Positions 35,880 to 45,952 of a stretch of 64,000 nt of DNA are shown piece by piece. The DNA comes from Isoetes taiwanensis (taxonomy: Eukaryota; Streptophyta; Lycopodiopsida; Isoetales; Isoetaceae). The notes beneath the pieces were generated by a model. It was not told the DNA's origin. It saw nothing but the letters and a program-made list of their open reading frames with translations, and searched no databases. Made by a program: the position numbers and the translations under genes. The stretch covers positions 124,001 through 188,000 of the forward strand of contig JAJEKV010000235.1 of assembly GCA_021234155.1 (NCBI GenBank). The letters run 5' to 3'. Position 1 is the first letter of the stretch, and each line of letters starts with the position of its first letter.

Positions 35880-36055
35880 AACACCGATACCTCCAGGCGA
35901 ACGAAAAGCCATAGGCCAGACTTGATCAGTATGGTCAGTCATTGTTCGAATGGCAGCTCTCATTTTCAAACCCAACAATCTAACTGTTTTATCAGCAGAT
36001 CTAGAGGCAACCACAGCACCATCTGGACTGGCATCTACACAAAAAACGTGACTTC
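35880..36055 (-). pseudogene. VIP3/SKI8-like WD40 gene fragment (C-terminal repeats)
   Basis: On the minus strand the fragment reads SHVFCVDASPDGAVVAS, DKTVRLLGLKMRAAIRTM and DQVWPMAFRSPGGIGV. This matches the C-terminal repeats of plant VIP3 (VDASPDG, TVRLWDLKMRAAIQTM, DQVWSVAFRPPGGTGV) as I remember them. A stop follows immediately, and the last repeat is missing. It continues where the fragment at 27690-27950 stops, but on the other strand. Confidence 0.75.
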
Positions 36056-36102
36056 TATAGCCTTCTATACCCTGACAATGCGCTGATGGAGTGTAAATTT
36101 AT

Positions 36103-36140
36103 ACAGGGTCTTTTTTCATGGGCACTTTGGTTTTTTTTTA
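36103..36140. repeat. motif shared with 27963-27999
   Basis: CAGGGTCTTTTTTCATGGGC, then ACTTTGG and a T run, about 50 bases to the right of the C-terminal VIP3 fragment. A 12-base run (GCGCTGATGGAG) at about 36082 is also found, on the opposite strand, at the end of the other VIP3 fragment. Confidence 0.6.
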
Positions 36141-37394
36141 TCCATATCGAAATTTTGAACGAAGTTAAGCATAATAAATAAGTTGGTATTAAGGAACATC
36201 TATATATAGTAATAAAAGCAAAATGTAGTTTGTGCAGAGCATCTCGGCCGTCAATTTCTTTTCCCACAACTTTCATTTTGGACCGTCAGATCATGACTAT
36301 TCTTATTGTAACCTCTATGTCGACCTCTTAGGCACGCATTTTGGGCCGAGGATTTTTTTAGGTTATTTTCGTTCGTGGATTCGACGGTTTCTTCGATGGC
36401 ATTTGGAGGTGCGTCGCATTTTTTGAGTGATTCATGATTGTAGACGACGGCTAGAGCACACATGCTTGTATCCACACGGCATGCACCCAGTCTCAGCCGC
36501 AGTATGTAATAGGATGATGCTTTTGAAGAAGAAAGCGGCATGGCTTTTAAGGTTCAATCTGAGCCTCGCAGATGCAGGATTCCGTAAAGATGTTGGGCAC
36601 ACAGATTGCCGGTTGATCCTACAGAGAATGGTTATGCTGGAAGGGTTTAGTTTAAATCATGTGATGCCTTCTTTAGCCTGCGATTTTCTTGTGGTTTGTA
36701 GCTCATGCCTTCACGTTTTGGTCGAACAGTGCAGAAAAAGCGATGGATGCTATTTACAGCTTCGGAGATCTCCACCATCCATGGCATTGCCATAGCTTTG
36801 CTGTTGCACTCTTTTATTCTCATATATTGGTTGCCCTTCTGCATTGTTGGCAGATCACAGAAATGGACAGTCTCTCTATATGCTCGGGAACTCGATTTGC
36901 GAATGTCCAATGCCTCTATCGTGCAGATAATAAGTCAGTCAGGTACTTCATAAAATTGCATCTTTTGTTGCAAAAGGGTTCTTGTTCAGTGGTCTTGCCA
37001 TTTTTATTATCCAAAATGATTGTATTTGTATGTTGCAAGAGCCTACCTGTTGAAGCATGAAAGGGCTGATTATTTAGAAAGTAATGAATTAGGGAACAAA
37101 CCTGCATCTCGAAATTGTCCTTTTTGTTGTTATTTGTAATGTGCTTGAGCAAGCAGATAGTCCTTCAGCAATGTAAAGCAGACAGGATGAGATTCTAATT
37201 TTTTTTCTTAAATTCTTATTGCAGACTACCAGATAGACTTCAGGAATGTAATGGATGGAGATGAAGATTTGAAGGTTGAGGCTGCTGCCAAGGTACAAAG
37301 ATGCATATAGTGGGCATTGTAATGCATAGGATCTCATTCCAGAGGCAAAGGAAACATATGAGATATATTCAAAGATATCTGAAGCTCAGCAATA

Positions 37395-37502
37395 GAGTCA
37401 GAACTACAGTTAATAGCATTCAAAAGGTTCCTTGACCTCGCAGGTGATAAGCTAACAGGAAAAGCTTATGCAGAGGCCTTTATTCCCAACTCCCTGCGTT
37501 AA
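37395..37502 (+). pseudogene. fragment resembling ankyrin-type protein SKIP35
   Basis: A 35-codon stretch reads LQLIAFKRFLDLAGDKLTGK, then AYAEAF, and ends at TAA. From memory this matches the segment AFKRFLDLAGDKLTGKDFTE of the plant ankyrin protein SKIP35 (an SKP1 interactor). Only this piece is recognisable. It lies inside the Helitron. Confidence 0.4.
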
Positions 37503-38199
37503 GAAGCATGCCAAAGAAGAAGCAGTGGAGAGAAGGAAAGGAACAAATGCATGCATTCATGTGCATATGCTTGTTACCTGCATGTTGGAATGACATCCTC
37601 CGGCCCTACCTTTCATTTTCCAATGATAGTAATCGCCGGAAACCAGGCCGGCAAGGGCGCCAAGGGCTTGCTCATGGGCAACCCCCCTTGATGCCTCCAA
37701 AGACAAGAAAAAACTCATCTCCAGATCCTCTCGAGTTGGCCTTCTCGACATCTCAGATTTGGCCATGGGCTTGGCCCGATTTGATGCAGGGGGATAAAGG
37801 CAAATTTTCTGCATAGGGGTTAGCCCTCTGGCCAAAGATTCATGAGTTAATTTAAAGTATTTTATGGATGTTCCTTGTAGCTTACGTCTGCATCTTACTA
37901 AATACCAGGTTGCTGCTTCAAGCATTTTTGGCCAAGCATCGCATCTTCCTTTTCCAATGTGCTTTTGCTGCAGCGCAGGCAAACAAGTAAGTTCCAAGTA
38001 TTTCTTTCTTTTTGTGGTCTTGTTTGAATTTTGCTGCCACGTTCATTCTGTACTTTTTCTTTGTTAGATTCTCCTAAGGGTTTTCTCTCTTCCTTTTATT
38101 TTCTTAAGGAAATGAATGCTTGCTGTTTACTCCAGAAACCACGACGGCATCAATAAATCCTTAATGCTGAACTTGTAACTATTCATACGAAATGGTTAG

Positions 38200-38640
38200 C
38201 ATTGTGCATCACTGTTATGGAGGCAATAAATGGTGGGCGTGACTTGCATATCTCTGTTACTATGCCATCAATCAAGGTAATGTTAGGTTGCAGTCAATAT
38301 AAGAATTTGCATGATTATTGTATGTTAATGTGAAGAAGATAGTGTACAACTTTACGCGCTAACATTATGCATGAAATGTTTACAGGTTGGCACAGTTGGT
38401 GGTGGCACACAACTTGCTTCTCAAGCAGCTTGTTTGGATTTGCTTGGAGTGAAGGGGTCTAATAATGAGATGTCTGGCATGAATGCACAAACTTTGGCAA
38501 AGGTGGTGGCTGACGGAGTTCTTGCTGGAGAACTTTCTCTTATGTCTGCTCTTGCTGCATGCCAGCTTGTGAAAAGCCAATGAGGTATAATCGCTCAAGT
38601 AGAAATATTGCTACAGAGAGTACCAACAATCCCAAAGGCA
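38200..38640 (+). pseudogene. HMG-CoA reductase 3' exons (captured, frameshifted)
   Basis: HMG-CoA reductase makes mevalonate for isoprenoids. Exon a (38200-38276) reads [20 protein letters not shown], then SIK, and ends at a GT donor. Exon b starts after TTTACAG at 38386 and reads [20 protein letters not shown], then GVKG, and later [18 protein letters not shown]. One missing base near 38578 brings a TGA at 38581-38583. In the next frame the normal end is still readable ([14 protein letters not shown]). The membrane part and the rest of the catalytic domain are absent. Sequence and splice sites are well preserved, so capture was probably not ancient. Confidence 0.85.
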
Positions 38641-39693
38641 AGGCTACAGGCAGAGTCTGCTTTTCCTCTTGATGTAAATACTACAAAGGCAGCCATTGGG
38701 TTTCTCCCTTCGGTTTTTGGCAATTGAGATTTTTAAGGAGGCTCTTGTGAAGACATTATGTTCATACTAATAATAAATTGTCGACTTTCACCGGATACAA
38801 AAAATCAAGTTGGCTATGCAGTCTGCCTGTGATTGATGGGATGGAACACCTAGACTCTCCAGTTTCTCCTTGCACCACGCTATCCCCAGGTACGCATACA
38901 TCAACCTTATTACAGCGAGATAAAAGCAATTGGAATTGCAAGAATTTTGTACGGTCATTGCCTTCACCATCTTGGTCAGATTGGGGCTTGCTCTCCTTCT
39001 GGAAAGCCAGAAGACATCTAGGAACACATTTGCTCCATGCTACAAGCTAGGGGATATATATGTGGCGACCTTAGTTCTGTGCATGTATCAGAGATGTGAA
39101 ATTTTAAAAGATGCTCTCAAAATGTTCCATCAGTATTTGCCATAGAAATGCGATTTCTTAAAATAGTGTAACTGCGGCGTGTGTTCATTCTGGATTTCAA
39201 ATCATTGCATTGTGTTGGAATATCCAGATTGATATTGCTTGTGTTAATATATAGTATAAATCTGGGTATGCATTCCACAATCACAACAAGATCTTTACTA
39301 GGCTTGGACATTTTATTATTCTTTATTTCATTAGTAGGTGATTGCAGATGTCTCAATTCAAATCAAATTAAAAAAAAATTACTGAGATTAACCCAGGTTG
39401 AGGAATATCTATAGTTTAAATAAGTAGACAAAAGATAATGTTATGCATTTGCATTTTTCTTGCAGACCAATGGCAAATACACTATAGTGTAGACAGACAT
39501 ATAATATAGACAAACAATTGATGCTTATGCAAAGATGTATATAATATTTGTGAACCAAACAATAATAATAATAAGGGAGCAAATATGTCCAGACCCTCCC
39601 TATTGAATTTCCTGGACATATCAACATGGGAGATATTTGTAGACAAATAGCAAACGCGTCACCAAATCCTTTCTGGAACTAGGGAACGGCCAT

Positions 39694-39783
39694 ATGTCCA
39701 ACTACATGCTATAAACCATGAAATTTAATCCCAACAAAATGTCCAACTACATGCTATAAACCATGAAATTCAATCCCAACGAA
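39694..39783. repeat. 45-bp tandem duplication near Helitron 3' end
   Basis: ATGTCCAACTACATGCTATA and the following 25 bases occur at 39694 and again at 39739. It sits directly before the terminal hairpin. Confidence 0.85.
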
Positions 39784-39785
39784 AA

Positions 39786-39813
39786 GCCCAGCAACGCTGG
39801 GCACTTTTTCTAG
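39786..39813 (+). other. Helitron 3' terminal hairpin and CTAG end
   Basis: Seven-base stem GCCCAGC/GCTGGGC with loop AAC, 7 spacer bases, then CTAG, followed by T. In Helitrons this hairpin acts as the replication terminator. Confidence 0.75.
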
Positions 39814-40058
39814 TAACTATATAATAAAATGAATAAGTCATTATGTAACATGAATACACAGACACATAGAATGGCCTTTCATATAGATACCGAAGTTGTA
39901 ATGAACATAAAGCTTTTATAAACCTTACTATGCGAGCAACTTTGCTAAAGTAGTATCAGATAGAATTGGCTGAATCAAGGTCAAATCAGCCGTTGGATCT
40001 TTTCCTAATATCTTCATCAGAACATAGAACATATGTTTGCAAGGAGTATAATTGTTCT

Positions 40059-43000
40059 TCAATGCCTTGCTTCAAACTCGGGGCAAGTGCTGTGCTCTTT
40101 CTTGATCTTCGACAAAGATATGTTTGGCGACTCCCTCTCCAAAAGAAAATCAACATGCCGATTTACCTGTAGCACATATGGAGTTACATTAATGTTACCC
40201 ATATCTTTGCTTCTTTCCAAGTTCACTTCACACTGCCTACTTAATTTTGACCTCCTCTTAACCCGTTTACCATCTCGTCGCATTGATATTCCTGAACGCA
40301 TGATGCTTGCCTCTTCTGTGTAGGATCCAGGGCTAGGCTCCATAACAGTCCTGTGTAAGCCCTCTAAGTTATACCCACCATTTTGAAGAACTTGAAGTTC
40401 ATCCTGTGTGATGCATGTATCTGTTGCAACTGGCCATAGAATAGGTCTTGGTGGGACCTCTTGTAAACTAGGATGTGGATACCATGTGCACTTTAAGTTA
40501 TCTCCACGAGAACCTAAGAACGCTTCACAATTACCACCCCTAAATGTTCTGATACCATAAAATGAAGGAGCAGTTGTAGATGCTATACCCTTGTTGACAA
40601 GCTTGTCACATTTTTTCCCATTTATGCTTGTCCTCCCTTGACATCTGACTTTATCGTCACTGTAGTTCTTGAATAGCCAGGTTAGTGTTTGCAACCCCGC
40701 CTTTCTCTTATTAGAATGTCTTTACTATTGAAATGATTTCTTAACAGATCATCCCTAGCTACACGAGGTATGTTAATAGCTTTCTTTATCCTGGTCTATG
40801 TGCTCCCTTTGATTTGTGATCACCGCCACCTACGCCCAAATTCTTTCTTTTCAAAGATAGTTTGATCGTTTCCTCCCTGCTCCCATGCTATGTATGGGCA
40901 TCCCTTGCCCCATAGCTTCCTTATTTACAAAAGAGCTTGCCTCGTAAGGTTTTATACCACTATTAAGTCTACCTTTGTAGCCTTGAAAAATAATGTAGAG
41001 AGTCCAGGATGGGCCCCTACATAATTGTGATCTAGATATGATTTGTACTTTGCACCTCGTGAAAATAGCTTCGTCCAAATCAAATAAACGGCATCATACA
41101 ATGAGAGGGTCTTTGTAACCGGGGCAGCCATCCAAGTCCCATGTCCGATTCGTAGAGAGATTTGTGTCCGGAATATGTATTGCGGATGCTATACTTTTTT
41201 TTTGGCCTTCATAAAATTCCCCATCTATCGACCCTTTGATGCCACCGAGCAACCATGAGGATAGCGGCATTGCATCGTTTTGTTGTATTTCCCAGAAGCC
41301 ATTGAAGAATAGACCGATATTGATTTTTCAGATCTTCATGGCTACAACTCGAGCCTCCAATTTCTGCATTGGTCTAGGAAATATTGTCTACTGGCTCGAG
41401 ATGCTTCTTTTGTTTGCCTTTGCAAACACTGCTCAAAGTGGAAAACACATGATCTTTCCTTTTCTAAATTTGGCTCGCCTCCGAAAAAAAGACTTCTGGA
41501 CGGCATTCCAATTTGCTGCGCCTCATCGCCCATAAATCCATGAAATTGTGCCGGTGGAAAGCCCTTACTTTTAGCACTTTATTCATTTTTCTCCAAAACT
41601 TCTTTTGAGATTCTACATCCTCCGCCTTCATTTAAGATACAACAATTGTTTGTAGACCTCAGATCCTAGTAAACAATATAGATACAATGGATATCTTTGT
41701 GCAATAAATATATTTTATAATTAGGTGTAGAAAGTATACTTACATGGGATCATATACATGACAGGCCATTGTTGTCCACCCATTTATTCGCTTAACATGA
41801 TCAAAATGTTTCCAGATCTCCTGAAGGACGCATTCGGTTCACCAAATCCACGCCTCAACCAGCCCCAATAGTTGACATCTTAAAGAAATAGCACCTCTCA
41901 TATTGAGCATTATGCAACTGGTCCGAAACTTTGAACCATGGAAGAACTCGTGAACAACATCTCCTTTTTAAATACAATATGCTACTTAGCTCATCTTGGC
42001 ATTGGCGATTTCTTTTTCTTGCATCATCAATCCACTTCCTCAACCTAGCACATACAAAAAAAGGAAGCTTAGTTTACAACAATGGAGAAAATTCGCACCT
42101 TAAAGCACACCTTCTTTGATTTGCATAGTGGTTCCAGTCGTAGCAATAGAACATCCACTTGTTCTGGTCATTTTGTTTATGTCTTCAACATCCACTTCCA
42201 AAGAATATGCTTCTACATATTTCTTCCATAGCAATATTATTCTCAAGTCGCCTTGGAGCCATGTGCACAACTGAAGTAGGAGTACTATCAATAATGCTTT
42301 TCATTCTCTTAATTTCCAATCTTGAAAGTGCACGCCTGATGGGAGCTTGTGTGTATAACAAGTCTACTGAACCATGCTCATCACTTATAGGCCCAACATC
42401 TGGTCTGATATTCATAGAGCCCCTCCATTGAACGGAATTATGCTCCCTTTTACTAAGAAAGTAATCACAACAAGGATTTTGGCATTGCAGATGGCCTCCA
42501 CAATATGCAAGCCTCACTCGGGTGCCATCTAATGCGTGTGTACTGTATGGCTATATGTTGTCCACATATGAGGATCTTGATTTTTCGCTGATACCGTCCA
42601 TGCTACCTCCCTCGCTCCCCCCCGCTGGCTTGGTAATCGAACACTACTTTGCCATCATAGTAAGGAGGCAAACATGTTACATTTATCGGCTCCTTTACTT
42701 CGTGAGTATCTTCTTTAGCTTGCTATTGCCACCCCAGAATAACATTTTTTTGAAGGTTGAGTTGCAACCTTTTAGGGACTCAAGATGATGATTCCGAAGT
42801 CTATATTTATCACTCTACTAGGTTTGTCTGACAACAAACCACCATATACCATCACATTGTTGCCAAAACATTCTCTACAATATAACAACGCTTGCCTCCT
42901 TCATTCACAGCTTCCTCTAACACGTTGTTGCTCGTAAAGTTTGGACCATAGCCACTTTGAACAATACATAAAGCATCCTCGAAATTGGAAGAAAGTTGCA

Positions 43001-43112
43001 AGAGCATTACTATCCGTAACGATTTCCCATTGAGGAAAGGCATAGACATTTCTTGATCTCTTTCCCATGCCTTCACTATAACGCGAAAGTAGCCATACAA
43101 CAGAGCTCGCAC
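40059..43112 (-). pseudogene. decayed zinc-finger transposase-like gene
   Basis: Seven minus-strand frames in consistent order look like parts of one large protein. They are 43112-42852, and 42517-42185 with Cys/His-rich YCGGHLQCQNPCCDYF and RRALSRLEIKRMKS. Then come 42043-41855 (YERCYFFKMSTIGAG), 41533-41342 (KERSCVFHFEQCLQRQTKEA), the region near 41078 (FSRGAKYKSYLDHNYVG-like in a neighbouring frame), and 40694-40059 (ISMRRDGKRVKRRSKLSRQC; NVTPYVLQVNRHVDFL). From memory this order matches a large uncharacterised family with a Cys-rich N-terminus and a transposase-like core, seen in genomes of seedless plants. I cannot assign it to a named superfamily (MULE-like is a guess). Many stops and frameshifts make it a pseudogene. 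Terminal inverted repeats were not found. Confidence 0.45.
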
Positions 43113-43194
43113 AAGGACCTCAACATGAACTCAAAATTCTAGACACAATGTGTTTATAATATAAATAAACGATAAAATAACATACCATTAAAAT

Positions 43195-43450
43195 TAAAAA
43201 TTAAGTAGCATATCCGTTAAAACGGAAAAATTACGTTATTATTAGTTTTGGTGGTTGTGAGGCACTTGCCCGTTAAAACGGAATACAAATTTAAAAACAT
43301 AGGCTAACGGAATACAAATTAAAAACATAGGCTAACGAATAGTACTAGTTATCGAATAATGATTATTATTAAAAACATAGGCTAACGAATACAAATTAAA
43401 AACATAGACTAACGAATAGTACTACTTATCGAATAATGATTATTATTAAT
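43195..43450. repeat. AT-rich tandem repeats
   Basis: AAAAACATAGGCTAACG recurs four times. A longer unit ending CGAATAATGATTATTATT recurs twice. CGTTAAAACGGA recurs twice. No gene is seen from 43113 to 43582. Confidence 0.8.
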
Positions 43451-43582
43451 AAGGAATATATGATATTAGTTGTATTAAGTGGCTAGCAAAATTATATTCA
43501 ATTATATATAAAAGTGATGTTTTTAAAGTATGTGACATTTGAAAAAAAAAAAACAAAATAGAAAACACAAAATTGAGCAATC

Positions 43583-44266
43583 CTAGGGGAGTAGGTCGGG
43601 TACGGATGCGGGGGTCGCTGATGTGGCATGTGTTCTCTAGCTCACCCATGGATTCACTGCGACCCTGGGAAGGGACACTTCTCTGACCTGCCTCATAGGA
43701 CCGGGGAGATGCAACCCAGAGTAGTCCCGAAGGGTGATTCCTTGGGATTGCGTCTCCGGAAGGCTACAATGGCGCCATAGCTTGATTCACTCATCCGCAG
43801 TGTGCAATGTGGAGGGGCGGATGGAGTGGATAACCCTAGCCAATGTTCTATGTCGCCCTAACGCCCCGACGATCTCGTGGAGACCTAGTCGTCGGGCCGA
43901 TCCCCATTGAGTCCGGGAGCCGGGGTAGAACCTTGGGTTTGGGATGTTTTCTTTAGCATTGGATGTATCTTCTCTGTTATCATTAGTTGGATGGATGTGC
44001 CACCCTTCGTGGTGGTTGTTTATTATATGATTATGCTGTGTGCTAACCTTGTATTCACGCTTCCGCGACTTAAGAGTCCCATTGAAGGCGTGGGCCGAAT
44101 GACACCTCCTTGTCCTTCACCCGGGCATCTTTCCATGGATGGTCCGAGTTAGACGGAGGGCCCTGCTCATGGTGAGCTGATTGCCATGGGAGGGGAAGTC
44201 CCCGTGACGCATATCGCCCTGAGCTACTGTGATATGTTCTGGGGGCGTCCATATGGTATTAATGTC
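43583..44266 (+). mobile_element. LTR-family 3' part with degenerate primer site, plus sense
   Basis: Matches in reverse complement the part of the complete LTR from about 56810 to 56126 (GTAGGTCGGGTACGGATGCG; CTTCTCTGACCTGCC; CACCCTTCGTGGTGG; CCCGGGCATCTTTCCATGGA). It ends near 44250 (GGGGGCGTCC). TGGTATTAATGTCC at 44254-44267 is a worn version of the initiator-Met-tRNA primer site TGGTATCAGAGCC. Confidence 0.8.
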
Positions 44267-44479
44267 CAAAAGTGGCTTTATAACCCCTTTTTGACACGTT
44301 TTTCTAGGTAATAAATAGTATTATTTATTTAATAATTTACACTTATATATACAAAATAAACATTAAAATACACCATTTGATTCACAGTTCTCAAGAAAGA
44401 GTGTTTACATAGATAACTTATATCAAGTTTTATACAATGTTAAGGAAAAAGTGAAAAACTTAATACTAGTCTTCTGTAA

Positions 44480-45691
44480 CTAGTAGAAATCCCCTCGGAT
44501 TCTTCGCGTCAGTTGAAGATCCTTGGGCATAATGGTCACCCGCTTCGCGTGGATGGCACATAGGTTCGCATCGCCGAAAATTTCGATAAGATAGGCTTCG
44601 GCAGCCTCCTGGAGAGCAAGTAGAGCAAAAGCTTGAAACCTCATGTCCGTCTTATATTCTTGGGCAATTTCTCGGACAAGGCGCTGGAAGGGTAGCCGAC
44701 GTATCAGGAGTTCTGTAGTCTTCTGGTACTTCTGTATCTCGTGCAAGGCTACAGTGCCTGGTCGAAACCTATGGGGCTTCCTGGGCTTAGCGGGCGGTCT
44801 GGGCAATGGTAAAGTTTTACCAGTGGTTGAGGGGTGCTTGGCCTTTTGTACTATTCGTTCACGACGATCGGCGGTCGTGTTCTTTCCAATCTCGGCATCC
44901 CGTTGCAGCCTGGTCTTGTAATGGACGCCTCCCCTCTTGGGCTTAGTATACTTCCTCTTGCGTCTAGTCACCCGCTCTTCCACCTCTTGAACTATATTCT
45001 AATCTACATTCTGCTCTGCTTGCGCGATTTCCTCGGCTCTGTGAGTAGCCTCCCTCTCAGCATTCCGGGCCTCACGTTCCTGGCGCACCTGGATTCGCCG
45101 TGCTATCTCCGCATGGTATCTGCCCGGTCGAGCTTGCATGTCAGCCTCGATAAGGTCCATCCTATCCTGGGTGAAGTCAGGTGGGAGATTGTCGAACACA
45201 AAACTATGGGAAGCTTCATCCCAATAAAAAGGGGGAAGGTTATAGTGATCTAAATACATGAGGACATGGCCCCTCCCTAAGTAATAGAACCATGCGGCTC
45301 TCTCCTCTGGCTTTCCACTGACAATTTGTTGCAGATCCTCTATCCTCGCAAGGTCCATAACCCTCTGGGCTTCTATTCGTGTAAGCTCTATGGGATCCTC
45401 ATCTGGGCCCGCCAGCGGGTAGAACTTAACAATGGCACAAACTTGATCAGGCTGCTCTACCAGAGTATAGGCCGCGTTGGCCGCATTCAACTTCATAAGG
45501 AAGCGTTCATTGAAATGGAAGATAGGATATGGAATTCTTCGGTTCTCAGCGAAATGGGTAACAAAAAGGTCTAAAACAGTGTCAACCATATCGCTATCGT
45601 CTCCAAGATGATCTACTAGCACACTGTAGAGCTGAAAAACATTCATGGTTTTCAGATCAACAGTGAGTTTGAAGCGCGGCATAGTGAACAA
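44480..45691 (-). CDS. novel-domain and histone H3-fold fusion protein, copy 2
   Basis: One minus-strand frame runs from ATG at 45691 to a stop at 44482-44480, about 403 codons, broken only by TAG at 45001-44999. The first 230 residues form a domain I do not recognise ([56 protein letters not shown]). It ends in an Arg/Glu/Ala-rich helix ([16 protein letters not shown]). After the TAG comes a basic tail ([13 protein letters not shown]) and, from about 44776, a full histone H3 core: [83 protein letters not shown]. Loop 1 has H3 length without the CENH3 insertion, although LLALQEAAE and [15 protein letters not shown] are also found in CENH3. The canonical H3 tail (ARTKQTARKS) is absent. No introns are seen. 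The frame is otherwise undamaged, unlike nearly everything around it, which suggests recent function or recent origin. The histone assignment is secure; the role is unknown. Confidence 0.85.
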
Positions 45692-45917
45692 GTGGCAGTA
45701 GGTACTAGTAGCAGAAAGTATGGCGCTTGGGAAAGAATAATATGGAGGCGCTAGGGCTTTAGGGTAGAAACAAGGTACAGGTCAAGGTCGGCTATGGCGG
45801 CATTAGAGCTCAAATCCGGCGGCTATGGCGAAAGGGAGGCGACCAAAGAAACACACTTTCAAAAAAAGAAAACACAAATTTGAAATTAAACTTTTTTTCT
45901 AAAAAAAAACTTAACAC

Positions 45918-45950
<33 letters not shown>
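45692..45950. other. upstream region of H3-fold gene and 28-base poly(A)
   Basis: The 160 bases before the ATG are GC-richer, with GGCGGCTATGGCG-type repeats. A run of 28 A at 45923-45950 on the plus strand ends exactly where the 2.6-kb tandem array starts. Its direction is opposite to the H3-fold gene, so it is not that gene's tail. Confidence 0.7.

Positions 45951-45952
<2 letters not shown>

Larger units (their letters stand above)
36199..39813 (+). mobile_element. non-autonomous Helitron carrying gene fragments
   Basis: The left end is TCTATATATAGTAATAAAAG, preceded by A at 36198. The right end has a GC-rich hairpin (GCCCAGC-AAC-GCTGGGC, 39786-39802), then ACTTTTT and CTAG at 39810-39813, followed by T at 39814. 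This is the textbook Helitron layout: 5'-TC, hairpin, CTRR-3', insertion between A and T. The 3.6 kb inside contains no Rep/helicase. It holds pieces of unrelated plant genes in the same orientation (a SKIP35-like piece, HMG-CoA reductase exons) and unassigned protein-like stretches at 36690-36960 and 37240-37290. Helitrons commonly capture gene pieces. The termini are what I see; that they belong to one element is inference. Confidence 0.7.

Noticed and set aside
43195-43450. CRISPR-like array
   Set aside because: Units lack regular spacers of constant length and the setting is a plant nuclear repeat; it is a simple AT-rich tandem repeat.
44480-44983. Ordinary replication-type histone H3 gene or CENH3
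   Set aside because: The canonical H3 tail is missing, an extra 230-residue domain lies upstream in the same frame, and loop 1 lacks the CENH3 insertion.
45923-45950. Poly(A) as sign that the H3-fold gene is a processed retrocopy
   Set aside because: The tract is on the plus strand upstream of the minus-strand gene; a retrocopy tail would be at the other end as poly(T) on the plus strand.
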